Shown: positions 11,138-23,888 of the stretch, piece by piece | Numbering within the stretch: position 1 is the first letter of the stretch | Layout of the letters: every line of letters begins with the position of its first letter | Source: Eucalyptus grandis | Lineage: Eukaryota; Streptophyta; Magnoliopsida; Myrtales; Myrtaceae | DNA length: 64,000 nt | NCBI RefSeq assembly: GCF_016545825.1 | Contig: NC_052621.1 | Coordinates: forward strand, 10,316,199-10,380,198 | Direction of reading: 5' to 3' | Notes under the pieces: generated by a model | The model's database searches: none | What the model was told of the DNA's origin: nothing | The model's input: the letters and a program-made list of their open reading frames with translations, nothing else | Program-made: the position numbers and the translations under genes

Positions 11138-11520
11138 GGGGACAACTTGGGCAAGTTGAGTGTCATGAAAAGGAAGTACTTGGACAACGGTGGGTACTTG
11201 ATGATATGGGGATACCTAGACAGCAGTAGGTATTCCAAGAGATACTTGGTTAGTCACAAGTATCAATACTCTGGGGACAACTCGAACAAGTCGAGTGTCA
11301 GAAAAAGGGAGTATTCGAACGGTGGCCAGTACTCAAAGACAATGGGGATACCTAGACAGCAGTAGGTATTCAACGATAAAGGGATACTTGGTCAGTCACA
11401 AGTATCAATACTCTGGGGACAACTCGAATAGGTCAAGTGTCAGGAAAAGGGAGTATCCGAACGGTGGTCGGTACTCAAAGACAATAGGGATACCTAGACA
11501 GCAGTAGGCACCCAAACTCA
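11138..11520. repeat. Minisatellite, about 140-bp units
   Basis: Three units begin GGGGACAACT at about 11138, 11273 and 11415 and contain GGGGATACCTAGACAGCAGT. Flanking DNA (10890-11140, 11520-11600) has looser relatives of the same motifs, such as CTTGGA..CACAAGTAT. Confidence 0.85.
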
Positions 11521-11599
11521 AAGGACGACTCAAATAAGTTGAGTGTCAATAAGAGAGTACCTGGACAGTGATAGGTACCTTAAGACAAATGGGGATAGA

Positions 11600-14500
11600 G
11601 ATATGCTTCAAATGAGGATAGAGATATGCTTACCTGGCAATATCTCTGATCTCTAAGAGTACGTATGCTATTTGCACAATATGCACACATGATTGTATAT
11701 GCTGTAAATTCATGGGTTCAAATGTGATTTATGCATGACAATCTTGTCAGTTTTGTATCATTCGAATCCCATTGGGGAAGATTTTGAAAGACAGCCTTTA
11801 TTCGGAATATAGATGTTTTGAGGATGCTAGATGAGGGACTTCCAGTCTGAAAGGACTTTCCGCTCACTCTCATGGAAAAGGCTATCCTGACCATTGATGC
11901 AGGATTTATAAGGATCACACTATCTCACTGTTATCATGTCAGTAGGGATCCGAGTATTCTCGCAAAAAGTACGACTTTACCAATGTAAGAGGTCTTTGTT
12001 GAAACTGTGATGAAGTCTTGGTTAGCGGCTCATCAAATGGGACCATCAAGGTCGGAGCCGATGGACGAAAATGCTGCACGATCATCTCCGGGATTGCAAG
12101 TCAAGAACCCTGTGAAAAGAGATGGAGTAATCTTGCTCGTACTTCTTCGAGCGATGCATATGCACATATGAAATCCTACGTTAATTGAAGTGCCCCTAGT
12201 CTAAAGAGACTTTTACAATGGGATGCAATGTAGGCTTGATTCGTGTGTAAAAGGGTGAGAGCTGGTGATTGCCTTGGCATTTGTCACCAGTCTTTCTTCT
12301 CACTGTCAAATGGAGGTTCTATGGACCACAACAACAACATTTTCTTGGCTGCATTTTTGACTTGGGGGCATTGGCCTTGCTTTTACTAGGCACACTGCTT
12401 TTTCATGCCCCTATTTCTATTCCAGTTCTTCATTTATGGGCATTGACCTTGCTTTTACTAGGTACACTGCTTTTTTATGCCCATGTTTTTTTTATTCTCG
12501 TTGCTTGAGAGCTGATCTTGACAAGTTTAATCGAAGCACCGTTATTAGACTCTTGAGTCTTCATCTTCAACCGGCACTCGAGCTATGACAATAACTTCGC
12601 TTTGTCTCGATGTGAGGGTAAAACTACAAACTCACTTGGGTTGTACAATGAATACAAGTGCGTAAAGAAAGAATTGCTCTTCATGACTCTAGGGCACTTA
12701 AATTAACGCGAGTGTTCATATGCAATAAAGACACTCGAAGATTGATGCAAGTGCAAGCAAGAAAATTTCTATCCCCTTTCTCACCTTGTGATGCTGACTT
12801 GCTTTCGACTTGCCCCAGTGTGGGGTGGTTCTTTAACGGGAGTATGAGAGAAGCTTCACCAATGTATGGGGCTCAATGGGGTGAGCGATGGAGTGCCTCT
12901 CACTATTTTGGTTATCGTACCATTTGTGAGAGAACTCTTTACCCTGCAGCCATGGAATCTTCTGCACTCATCTCACAAGTGTATAGATGAGGGATTGTGT
13001 ATAGGATATGGCTTGCCTGTCATCATTCTAACACGCCTCATCCAGCATGCTCAATTAATCTTGTATTCTTCACTTAGCTGTCTATTCTAATAATTCTCAA
13101 TGGAATCAGTGATTTAGACAGACAAAATCATCATGCAAAATCCATTTGGAAAAGACATGCAGCATTTTAAACATGAGAAAGTTTGTACTCTAAAAAAAAA
13201 AAATGGTTTTTGCTCAAAAAGACCTTGTTGACAGCTTTAAGGATTAGCAGAATGGTGTTTCCAAATATGTTAAATCTTGGATATCAAAAGGGCTATTCAC
13301 AAAGGGGTGTCGATGATTGTCCCTATTGATTAGGAATATCACACATGAATGATCAGTCGGGGCTGGGAATCTGATCGGGCATCTCTGCTTTTGCCCCTGC
13401 AGAAGAGAAGATGTACAAGTAGATCAATTAGTCTGGCCAAAATCAAATGTGAGTTGAGGCCTGAAGATTTTCTGTCATTTGCTTTGGCGATTACTCAGGA
13501 CGCCATTTCATTTAGGAGAGTTTGTCATGCCTCTCATTGATTTGTTATCCTTGTTTTTGACAGTCAAGTGATCCTACAACAAGACATGCTTCTCATTGAT
13601 TTGTTATCCTTGCTTTTGACAATCAGGTGATCCTGCAACAAACAAGAGGGAATGTGTTAGTCATGAACTCTTTCAAGAGTTGAATAACTGGAATCGATAC
13701 AACTTTACCCTTCACTGGTTTGCAGACGATTGGGTGAACCTGAAGTGAGATGGGGACACGAAGTCCTATGTCCCTTGCTTTGTTAAGTCAATTATTCTCT
13801 GAATTGGCTCCTGGATGACATGTCCTTCTTTACACGGAGTCAGGTGAATTCGATACGGGTCATTCTCATGAACCTCACTTGGCCAATATTGACCATCAAG
13901 TTTGGTTTTGATTCCCAATGTTTCCTGTCAATAGGGAAAATACGTCAAAAGCGAATTCAAAGAGTGGGGAGTATTGGAAACGATACCAAATTACTCTTCT
14001 CCAAAGTTTGTATTTGCTAATTCCTAGGGATATTTGAATGTCGATGACAGCCTTTTCGTCTTGACATAGTTTGACATTTCTTTCGATTGGCCTTCCTCAC
14101 TCATGGCCATGTATGCATGATTGATGGTTGTCGATTTATCTTCAACGGCTTCCTTCTTTGGAATTTTTCTTTTGTCTTTGACTATATGGCCATTGGGCAA
14201 AGTCATGTACCTCAAGCTTCTATGGAATCTGAGATAGACAATCAAAATCTCCAATTCTTTGATGGCAATTACTTCTTGGGAGAGCATGCATCTGGAGCAC
14301 GAAGTGAGTTTTTTAAGCCCTAAGCCATTGTCTGAATAGGGGTTAGAGATCGTTTCAACTTTTGGATTTTCTCCTGTTGATGAGCCAATTCAAAGAAAGA
14401 GAAAAGATCCATTTATTGTGCTTCTTGGCTTGTCAAAGCTGGAAATCTCATTGATGAAACCACATCATCCTGCCTTGAGCTATCATATTATGCATGCTTC

Positions 14501-15190
14501 AAGTTCAATAGTATGCCTGTGCCTATTACGTCCCATCCTTTGTCTCCTGTAGATAGAAGAGAGAGGACGTCATTTTCGACATTATGTTCATGGAATAGGA
14601 CTTACCATTTTGAAATGGGATCTTTTCTGTTTGCCCCTGCTTTCTTGGAAGAGTGCTTTTGAACTTGGCGAGTTCACATGATGTGCCAGGTTCAAATGTC
14701 CCTTGGTCACACTAAGTCAAAGGGGATGATATTCTGAGACACGAAGTGAGTGAGTCAGAAAGACAAACATGATTAAATTTATCATCATTTTTGAAAGATT
14801 TTAGTGATGAAGTGTTTTTTGTTTTCAAAATATGTATTCGGGGGAGAAAAAGCATGAGGAAGCCCAGTCCTCGGTATTCTTCTTGGATGATAATTTTTCA
14901 TGGTTGGATAGCATCACCGGGCTGGTTTAGGATACCGCCTCATGCTCTCAAAATATTTTCAACTTTATTTAATAGGTGGATTTACATTTTGGAAAAGTGT
15001 TTTCAAAAGTTAGTTCCTCAAGCGGAACCGATGTTGAAAATAAAAACAGCCAGACTTAAGAAAGAGGTACAAGTTCCCACGTAGGGGAATACGAAAGGAA
15101 ATTAAAAAGGGTTCTACTCGAGCGGGCCTGCACCCATTTCCCCTTATGGTCCTTCATTGATGGTGTCCATGAAAAGGTCTCCAAACATGG
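11600..15190. other. Internal region of the gag-only element, no recognisable coding
   Basis: About 3.6 kb of mid-GC sequence where pol would lie in an autonomous relative. Small direct duplications are visible: a unit with CTTGCTTTTACTAGG twice (12370-12470), and one with CTCATTGATTTGTTATCCTT twice (about 13530-13640). No long frame and no protease, RT or integrase motif was seen on the minus strand. Confidence 0.5.
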
Positions 15191-15193
15191 TGG

Positions 15194-16632
15194 TCATGTC
15201 ATCGGCTCTTCTTTCTTTGTTGCTAAGGGTGGCACTTCATTGCCTGAATAATACCCGGCCTTCACCAGCCCTTGATGAATGTTAGCGGTACGTGCTTCGA
15301 CATTTCTGCTCTGACTGTCTTCAGAACTGAATACCGCATTTACTTTGTCGGTGTGATCAGGGAGCGAATTGGTCTGGAATGAGAAAGCTTTAGTGTCTAA
15401 CAGGTTCTGGATTCGACTCTTGAGGGCGAAGCACTCATCAGTCGAGTGCCCCACTTCTCCCATGTGATAGTTGCATTTTTTGGATGGGTCATAGTTGGAG
15501 AAGCTTTCGGCATTTGGTCGCTTTGGCTCAGTCGAGAGGAGGTTCTTATTCCGGAGGATTGCCAAAACCTGTGATGGAGATCTAGGAAGTGAAGTGAATT
15601 GTCTCCTGTTGTTGTAGTGCTGGGGCGGTTGACGGCTGATGGTCTGTTGCTGTCTTGCACTTGTCTGAATTGTTGGAGAATGATTGTAGGTCGCATTGAC
15701 ATCTACTAGGGGTTCTTTATCTTTCTTCATGCTGAACCTGCCCGTGGGTGCAGGTTCAGTGAACCAACCATCCTTCAACCCTATCTCGATTTGTTCCCCT
15801 ACTGGAATGAGTTGATTAAACGATTTGGCGATCGTGGTTACCATTCAATTGCGGTACTCGTAAGGAAGGGTTTTGATAAACATTTTTCTCAGTTCGAAAT
15901 CGGTTGGTTCAGGACTGATTTGGGCAGCCAGATTCCTCCATCTAATAGTATATTCTTTGAACGATTCATGCTTTTTCTTTTCAGTACGCTCAAGATCCTC
16001 ACGAGAAGGGGTAATATCCATTATGAACTTATACTGCTTGAGGAACGCCTCACTCAATTCGCTCCATGTTTCGAGAAGGTTCATGTTCTTCGTGATGTAC
16101 CACCTCAAGGCAGGGCCTATTAGACTTGATTGGAACAACTGGATCATTAATGGTGCATTATTAACGTATTGGGTCATTCGAACCAAGTACATTTGCAAAT
16201 GAGCCCTAGGGCAAGTCATGCCATCGTACTTCTCAAACTCAAGCATTTTGAATTTTTCCGGCATTTTGACATTGGAATAAATGGAGAGGTCCGTCAAAAT
16301 AGGATCTTGGAGGCCTTGCAGTTGTTTCAGCCTCTCCTCAAGCTTTTCGAGGCGTTTGTCATGCTCAGTTTTAGACAAACTGTCTAACTTCGCTTTCTCA
16401 ATTGCTGTTTGGTGTGGATCATCCTCCAATTCGGGCATGTTATCGTTGGTATCTCCACTTTGATCACCCCTAGTAGATGATTGTGGCAACAATACCTCGA
16501 CGAGGCTAGGGCGGGAGTGAGTTTGCCGTGGATGGAGTCTATCTGTTTTGAAAGTTGTTGAAGCACATTGAAGACTTGCTTCATTTCACTTTCCATGACC
16601 GCAATACGGCTTGGTACATTTTCTTCGGCCAT
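15194..16632 (-). pseudogene. gag: Retrotransposon gag (Tat/Ogre-like), frameshifted and interrupted
   Basis: The capsid precursor of the LTR element. Reading starts at 16632 (MAEENVPSRIAVME). A frameshift near 16490 moves the frame; the main part then runs to 15848, where an in-frame stop (15847-15845) precedes the rest in the same frame to 15194. The core is the retrotransposon gag domain: MPEKFKMLEFEKYDG, then HLQMYLVRM, ALRWYI, FLKQYKF and HESFKEYTIRWRNLAAQ. After it comes a zinc-knuckle-like CNYHMGEVGHSTDECFALK. These are typical of plant Ty3/gypsy Tat/Ogre gag. There is one frameshift and one nonsense change in about 470 codons, so decay is modest. Confidence 0.85.
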
Positions 16633-17586
16633 TCTTGCTCTTGCTTTTGAACGAGTCTGGATCGGCGAACGTTGACGTTCGGTGATTACCTAGTCATGAG
16701 TAAACAAGCGTGTGTGAATACAAGGCGTAAATAGAGAGTCAGTCCATGATGACAACCTAATCCTACTATTTTTGTTTATTCATGAAAAGGTAGAGGATTT
16801 CCTAAACATGGATTGAAAAAGGGCACGTGACATGTTAACATGAGCTAAAAAGATATTCAATTTGAAAGGCGAAGAAAGCATGAGTTGCAACAAATTTTGA
16901 AAAAGGTTTCTATCCCCTTTTTTGAGGCAAATGAAAATTCTTGCGGAAAAGAATTTTGTAACATGCTTGAGAATAAAAACATCAACTGAAAGTAATTTTT
17001 TGCAAATTTTTTTTAAAACTTTAAAAAAAAACTTTATGACAATCACTTTCAAATTTAGATGACCGCGATATTAGATCCTACACTAATCATGGACTACTCA
17101 ATATATACAGGAAGGTAAGTAAATTGCAAAGTACACGAAATAAAAACCTACTTCAAACGAGAAAATTGATGGCAATCACATAGACATGCGCATGGGACGT
17201 GCGGCTCGATTTCTAACTGAGAAGGCTTGGTGAGATTAAAAGGATATCCGCCCGTCGCAGTCTCGCGTTAGCAGTATACCCTCCTAACCTCGGCTAAGAA
17301 ATTCGGGGAAAAGAAAGGCAACCTCTACATCGCAGTCTCGCGTTCGAGGTTGTATCTTTCTTAACACCATCCTAAAAATCCTATGGCGGCCCAGGTCCGG
17401 CGGCCGGGTTATGTGTGCCATGTGTAGTGCTAAAACATTTAAGGATGCACAGCAGTTTATCATCACAAAACATTTTATTTTCACAGAATAAATAAAAAAA
17501 ACTTTAAGCTATTACCCTGCACAAAGAAAAAAAAACCAAGTCAGCAAAGCATTTAAACAAAGATAAAATGGCCTAAGTCCTTAAAG
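16633..17586. other. 5' leader region of the gag-only element
   Basis: On the minus strand this lies between the primer-binding site and gag. It is AT-rich, holds no frame worth calling, and contains TCGCAGTCTCGCGTT twice (17255-17345). Confidence 0.5.
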
Positions 17587-17604
17587 TCCCCAGCGGAGTC
17601 GCCA
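17587..17604 (-). other. Primer-binding site
   Basis: The complement reads TGGCGACTCCGCTGGGGA, three bases inside the 5' LTR end. It fits a tRNA 3'-end complement of the type I recall for Ogre/Tat elements (reported as tRNA-Arg). The position confirms that the element runs on the minus strand. Confidence 0.75.
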
Positions 17605-17607
17605 AGC

Positions 17608-19299
17608 TGTCGCGACCTCTTTTTTCCGGCGCCCGCAATCGGGTACGGGCGCCTAAGGAGGCTAATGGCTCGGCTGAATTTAGTTGGCCCGGACTCTCCC
17701 AAGTCCACCAATTCACGACTTTAATGGTTTAAATTTTTAACCTGTAAATTAATTTTAAAACGGAGTCGCCACTAATCAATCGATTTGGGATGGGTCGATT
17801 AGAAACCCAAGCGAAGTATCGGGAGAAATACTCACTCTGCGCAACCAGAGAAATTAGGATTGGGGACTTGATTACACTAGTTAATTACTAATGCCCTTTC
17901 GGTACCTAATCTTGTTTAAACCCTGAGGTTTTTGGATGTTTAAGGGATTTTTCCATGTATTTTGTGAAGAAAAAATATTTTTCGGGTCTTTTTCTCATTT
18001 TTTTTTTTTTACATAAAAAGCATTTTTTGGATTTTTGATCTTTTTCTGAAAATATAAATCATTTTTTTGGCTTTTTCTGACTTTTTTGGCTTTTTTGGGA
18101 AAATATGGACATTTTCGATTTTTTTGATTTTTTGGAAAATAAATTATTTTTTTGATTTTTTATTTTATTTATTAAAATATTAATATATTTTTTAAACAAC
18201 GAACCGGGTCGGGTTCCGGGTTGGGACCGACCCGGTTCGCAACCCACGAGACCACGACGGGCTCGACTCGGATTTTTTATTGTTTTTCCCCTTTTTTTTT
18301 TTGAAAACAAGCCTGGCCCAAAAATAAACCCACCTCTCTTAGGCCCGTGCGAATTTAGTCCACGTGTGAAGGCCCAACCCAGGGAAACCCTACCCGGATG
18401 CCAATCCAGCCCGACCCGGCCGACAGCCGCGACCCTGTTTGCGGAACCCTACCCGGCCGCGACCCGCTACTGCCCTGAGCCTGACCTGACGCGGTGCTGC
18501 CTCGTTTTTTGCTTGGACGCGGCGCCGATGGAGGAATTGAGGCGGCGGCTTGCGTCGACGACAGCAGCGATGACGGTCTTCCACGGCGATGACGACTAGG
18601 GCGACGACGAGCGGCTGCTGGTTTCTCGAGAGGGAAGTGACGGCGAAGCTATGGCAATAGGCAGGGACGGCGACCAGGGTTTCAAGCGGAAAAACAACGA
18701 CATGCGGTGGCTGATACCTGTCTGTAGAGGGAGTACGGCGCGGGGGCGTTGCTGGTCGGCGTCGAGGCCGTGGACGCGGGTGGTTTCGTCGGTGGCGACG
18801 AGCGATGACGACGGCGTCGAGGAGGGATCACGGCACGGCGGTGGACAAATCCGAGCCTCCCCCTTCTAATTTCCCTTCGCTCAGCCCCCTTCTTCGCAGA
18901 TCTAACCCCTCGCGCTCGGATCTCTCTCACTCCGGCCAGATCCGAGCCTCCACCGGCCGGATCTAACCTCCTCGGACTCGCTCGCCGGCGGCCTCCCGAA
19001 GTCTCTCGGTGGGAGGTTAGCCGAGCTCGCGACCCGAGTTCTCTCTCGTTCGCTCTTCGATTCCTCCCCCGAAGTCTCTCGGTGGGAAGATCTCGGAGCT
19101 CGCTCGTGTCCTTCGACATGGAAGTGCTCCGCTATTTATAGGCGAGGAGGTCCGGTCGACGGAGCTTCGACCGCCGGTCCCCTTTGCGCGCCGAGTGGTT
19201 CTCCTTGGCTGGACCGGCGTCCCATCCGAGCTTATCCAGCGAAGCGTGCTCGGCATTGATGGCGCCTGAGATCTTATCCTCTCCGGCTGACGTCGGCCT
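17608..19299 (-). repeat. 5' LTR of the gag-only element, truncated
   Basis: It starts TGTCGCGACC at 17608 and follows the other LTR to GACGTCGGCCTA (about 19299). It then jumps to Ty3/gypsy integrase sequence. The part equivalent to 8686-8996 is missing. Confidence 0.85.
19132..19141 (-). promoter_or_regulatory. LTR TATA box, 5' LTR
   Basis: CTATAAATAG on the complement, identical to the box in the other LTR. It would drive gag transcription. Confidence 0.65.
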
Positions 19300-20838
19300 A
19301 CGTAAGAAAGAATCTGACTTTAAGATTTATGAGAATGGAAAGTTCAGGTTCCATGAGTGATTGAATACACTTGACAGTGTAGCACTCCGGAAAAAGATCT
19401 TGTCGGAAGTTCACTATAGTAGTGTAGTTTTGACCAGATGGTGCAAGTAAATCAGAATCGGAATCAGTGAGATTAGTAAACTGATATGAAGATAGATACC
19501 GCTGAGCAGGTTGCAAGTGTCAGAAGTGTCAGTAAGTGGAAGCTCGGTAATGTGAACCGGGAGAATTTTTGCCATCACTTGAGAGTCCCAAGTGGGAATG
19601 GAAATATATCACAATGGAACATTGTGATAGGCTTACTAAGGATTCAAGGGATTACTAATACCATTTGAAGATAATAGTCGATCGATAGATGGAGTTGGTC
19701 CACTTTGGTACATTACGAATAGATCTTGTTTTGAGTGTGTAACATCCAGATTTTGGGCTCTGATTTCGATTAGATAAATTGGGCATTTCATCGACGCGAT
19801 TACAGTGTTTTTCTCTGAGTTGGCCACTCATGAGATAACTAGACTAGCTGGGTGAGTTATTAAGGACCTTAAGACAAATAGACTTGAGAATTCTACCAGG
19901 GATCGACTTCTCGAGCGTGCTCATCTTTAGAGATCATTGCGGCATAGTATAAAAACCGATTTGAAATCGAGAGATAGATCGGTTCGGCGAGATGAATGAC
20001 CGATCGTGGGTGACTCCACTAAATTGGAAAATTCTCATCGACCGGCACTAATTTGATGTTTCTATCGTTTTGGCGCCCTGTGTCCGTATTTGAATCCTTG
20101 AGATTTTCACGACAATCGAGAGTCACCAATGGGTCGAGTGGGTTTATTGTGGCTCGAAGAAAATCGACCACGGGTCATTTGTCCTAAAAAGCTCTGAACA
20201 CTACCAGTAGCCTAGGTCACACTAAAAGCGTGTCAGAGTGAAATTAACTGTCAATCTAAGTTCGATTTCAGAAATTGAAGATTCTGTCTTGTCACAGAAT
20301 GGGTATACCGAAGTGTGTGTGCATCAGATAACTCGTAGGCATGGAGTGCTGGGGATGAATTATATTTCAAATCTAGATCTGAGATTATAAATTTGGCAAA
20401 GTTTTCTAAGGGTTCTTTATTAAGCAGGGGGTACAGAATTTCAGTGGTGAAAAGAAAGTGAATAAAGATTTCAGGCTAGAGTCAGCTTAGTAATCAGTGT
20501 TTGCAGTTGTCAGATCAGTGTCAGAGTAAAGACTGCTCAGAACTGTCAGAAATTTTGAATCGTTGAGGTTCAAAGGTTTATTAAGGAGTCGAGAAAAAGA
20601 GATCAGATGTGGATGACAGAGTGTCTTATGTGAGAAGTTCAGTTCAGTTGTTGGTTCAGAAGGAGTAGAGTTTGTGTACCAAGATGATCTCCTTAGTCAA
20701 AATGGTCGGACAACACCACGAGACCAAAGAATTAGCATGGAGTAATGAGACTCAATGAAACGACAATACCCTCACCTTTTGTATAAGGATTGGTAAAGGT
20801 TTAAATTTCGAGGACGAAATTTTTATAAGAGGAAGAGT
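19300..20838 (+). pseudogene. pol: Ty3/gypsy pol remnant: integrase to pol end
   Basis: The start reads GKFRFHE, stop, LNTLDSVALRKKILSEVHYS, the stretch before the integrase zinc finger. Near 19585-19660 two frames together give a decayed form of the W-x-W-x-x-I-T-M-D-F..GLLR segment at the start of the integrase core, followed by a worn VDR motif. Near 20700-20770 HHETKELAW recalls the HH-x-x-x-E-A-T-W motif at the pol C-terminus. It closes with TTTCGAGGACGAAATTTTTA, the usual end of chromovirus-type pol before the 3' LTR. Frameshifts and stops are frequent. A foreign LTR piece interrupts it from about 19739. Confidence 0.7.
19739..20200 (+). mobile_element. LTR fragment nested in the pol remnant
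   Basis: TGTAACATCCAGATTTTGGG at 19739 is a relative of the LTR start at 20839 and breaks integrase sequence. Its right edge is uncertain. Integrase-like sequence seems to resume near 20300 (GIPKCV-type reading). Confidence 0.45.
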
Positions 20839-23800
20839 TGTGACATCCAGATTTTCGGGTTCTAATTTTGACTTGGATAAATAGGGCCGTTTTCGTTCAG
20901 TTGAAGCCGGGGATTGTGAAATTGAGAAGCATGAGGGATTCTTGGATGAAGAAAATAATCAATTTGATAATGGAGATATCAATTGATTTTTGTGAGAGTT
21001 ATTTGAGAGAAATTAAGAGAGAAATTGGATGCGAGATATGCAAGTGGGGATCAAGAACTCTAAGTTGGAAAATCCTTTTGAGAGTCTATGAGCTTATTTA
21101 AAAGAAATTGGGATTAGGATTTTCTATTTGAGGAAATCCTTTTATTTTTGTGATATTCCCATTTCTTTTCCCTTTTTAGCCAAACACTCATTTTTCTCTT
21201 TTCCCTCTCTCTTTCCTTCTTTCTTTTTCTTTTTCTCTCTCTCCCCCTCTCTTTTTCTTTCCCCTCGTGCGAAACCCCCCACCGACTCCCTCTGCCGGTT
21301 CCAACTTTGCTTCCCCACCTTTTTGACTTTTCAAACTTATCCTCTCTCTCTCTCTCTTATCTCTTCTTCTTCTCTCTCTCTCGGTAAACTCTCTCTCCCC
21401 CTCACCATTCGAACAAAGTCAGAATCAGAAGTAGAACAGCAGCACCGAGAGAAGAAGAAGATCAGATCCGCTCGTCGTCACCGCCTCTCGCCACCGTCGT
21501 TGCCCACCGAAGCTAGAGTCGCCGCCGCTGCTCTGTGGCCGCCCGCGCACCCTCCGCTTTCTCTCTCTCCTTCCTTCTTCTGGTCCGAGCAAGCCCGAAC
21601 ATCAGAAGTAGAAGCAGCGACTGGCGGCGCTCAAAGGAGCTGCAGTCGCGCAGGAGCTGCCGTCGCTATCGTGCCGGAGCACCGTTGCCGCCGTTCACCT
21701 CGCGCTCGCCAGCCCGTACGCCATCTGCCCCCGTCCGGTTGAGCTGCCGCCTCTGTCCAGCCTCTGTTTCGCCTCTGGTCGGTCTCGTTCGGCCGCCTCC
21801 GACCACCGCCCGACCTCCTCCGGCCACCGTCAGCCTCGCCAGAGCTCCGCCTCGCCCTCAGCCGCCCTTGGCTGCCTCAACCGGCCTTGAATCTGCCCCG
21901 ACCAGCCGCGCACAGAGAGTTCGAAAATGGGTATGGCAGCGGACATTTGGCCCGTTTTGGCCGCCTTCCCAAGCCCGATGCTCGGCCCGCTTTGAGGAAA
22001 GTTGATCCTCGCGTCGAGCCCGTCGTTTTGAGTGAGTTTTACTCACTAATGCCTTCTTAGTGCGCTAATTATACTTAAAGGTTGATTAGTGTTAATTAAG
22101 TGTAATTAGGTTGTTAGATTAGAATTGATTAGTGATTATTAGTTAATTGCTTTGCATATTAGTGGTGTGATTAGTGTAATCAGATAGAGAATTGCCTGTA
22201 GTATTTATTGGATGCTTCTTGGGATTTTTCCTGTCCCTTATCGGGTGTTAATTAGGCGATTCGGGCCTAATTGGAATGTTTAGGAATTAAATATTAATTT
22301 TCGAAATTAATTATTTAAATTATTTATTTTCCGGAAATTCAACTGGGATGGCCAGTGACCGGGATTTTATGCTGATGATCGTGGCGCAGTCCGTTTATTT
22401 AATTGAGCTTCATATTGTGCTAAATTGGAATTATTATGTTTATTTATTTAATTTTCGAAATTAATTATTTAATTATTTATTTTTCGGAAATTCAACCGGG
22501 ATGGCCGGTGATCGGAATTTCGTGCTGATTGTCGTGGAGCAGTCCGTTTATTTATTTGAGCTTTAATTCGTGTCGAATTGATTTAATGGTGCATTTTTAA
22601 GTATGTTATTAAATAATGCAATTTTGGCCTTGTGATTGAGAATTGGTCGGGTATCGGTTGTTAGTATCAAAAGTGAGTTGGTAAATCACCTTGAGGATGC
22701 ACGTGGCCCAGTGAATTGGAATGTTACTCGGGAAAGACACGTGGCTCGGTGATTAGATATGTCATCTTGGCGAAAAGGTAGTCTTAGAGAATGCACGTGG
22801 CTCGGAGACTCGGTATGTCTTTTGAGAGAATGCACGTGGCTCGCTGACAGAGTATAGCATCGTAAAAAGGGTCGGGTGGGACCATAAAGCCACTAAATCT
22901 TGGAAAGGTCGGGTGGGACCGTAAAGCCACTAGATGATGAGAGGGTCGGGTGGGACCATAAAGCCACTAAATTTTGGAAAGGTCGGGTGGGACCGTAAAG
23001 CCACTAAATCTTGAGAGGGTCGGGTGGGACCGTAAAGCCACTAAATCTTGAGAACCGTAAAGCCACTAAATCTAAGGAATTGCTTGGTGTGGGATGAATG
23101 ACCTAGAAATGATTCAACGGCTTGTAATCGACTGGGACGATGATTCGATCTGAGTGTGACTTGATGTGATTCATTGCCTTGGTTTGATGTTGTGAATTGA
23201 ATGATTGAATGGAGATGACCGTGAGTGGTCTTCCTGATATGAAATCGACTAAGTCGATTAGATCGATGTTTCGATCTGTGATGTGATTGCTTGTGTGCCT
23301 ATTCGATATGTACTAATATGCAGGTGGAATCTGAGGCTAAGGTAAGTCCTCTGACTCATGTTGTGCGTAGGCAGCCCTAAGGTGTATTAGTTTACTAATC
23401 GGGTCTTAGGAGGTAGAACTTGCTGAGACGTTGTCTCAGTGGTTATTGAATAACCATTTCAGGACTTGGATGAGGAGCCTAAGGAGCATGAATCTGATGA
23501 GGAGATCCCTGTTGAGGAACCCGAAGAGGAGTACGTGGAGGAGGACCCCGGGGATAACCCCGAGTACGAACCGGATGAGGACTGAGATCCCGTCTTGTCT
23601 TGTCAGACCTTGTGTGCATGTGAATAGATGTTAGACCAGAGTTGCGTATATATAGTATTGTAGAATACTATGAGATGCATGTCAAAAGGTGTGGTTGTGA
23701 ATTTTCAGTATGAAAAATGTATGGCCTGCTTTTCTATCCCATTGCTTTATTGTCTGGGGAATTATAACTGCTTCCGCATGTGCATAAAAAAAAATGAAAG

Positions 23801-23888
23801 GGTCGGCGATACATAGTCCTGGAATATCGCATTTTAAAATCGACCAAAAGTAAGGGATGTGTGCGTGCCTGAGGATCGGGGCGTGACA
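20839..23888 (+). mobile_element. Ty3/gypsy LTR, 3.05 kb (3' LTR of the pol remnant)
   Basis: It begins TGTGACATCC directly after the pol end and ends GGGGCGTGACA at 23888, matching TG..CA borders of chromovirus-like LTRs. It contains pyrimidine-rich DNA (21150-21420), a GC-rich leader-like part (21460-22030), a doubled segment with GGAAATTCAAC and GTGGCGCAGTCCGTTTATTT or a near variant (about 22290-22410 and 22450-22560), and a minisatellite. The open frames at 21128-22005 are low-complexity Ser/Pro/Arg and not genes. Confidence 0.8.
22868..23073. repeat. Minisatellite in the Ty3/gypsy LTR, about 38-bp units
   Basis: Five to six units of GGTCGGGTGGGACCGTAAAG plus CCACTAAATCTTG, the last one shortened. 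The DNA before it (22690-22860) has looser repeats of GCACGTGGCTCGG, which contain the G-box core CACGTG. Confidence 0.9.

Larger units (their letters stand above)
6977..19299 (-). mobile_element. Gag-only Tat/Ogre-like LTR retrotransposon, 5' LTR truncated
   Basis: A 12.3 kb element lies on the minus strand. Its 3' LTR is 6977-8996 and its 5' LTR is 17608-19299, truncated so that about 300 bp are missing. The LTRs are close in sequence and end in the TGTCGCGACC terminus (complement GGTCGCGACA). Next to the 5' LTR is an 18-nt primer-binding site (17587-17604), and next to the 3' LTR a purine tract (8997-9016). Gag is at 15194-16632. Between gag and the 3' LTR, 6 kb where pol should lie, I see no protease, reverse transcriptase or integrase frame, only short frames and minisatellites. 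It therefore looks like a non-autonomous TR-GAG type element. It interrupts copy B; the far side of the insertion was lost at 19299/19300. Confidence 0.8.

Noticed and set aside
9240..11520. Possible CRISPR-like array
   Set aside because: Repeats are contiguous and imperfect, without unique spacers of constant length, in plant nuclear DNA.
21128..22005. 204- and 156-codon Ser/Pro-rich frames
   Set aside because: They lie inside the Ty3/gypsy LTR in pyrimidine- and GC-rich DNA; no domain.
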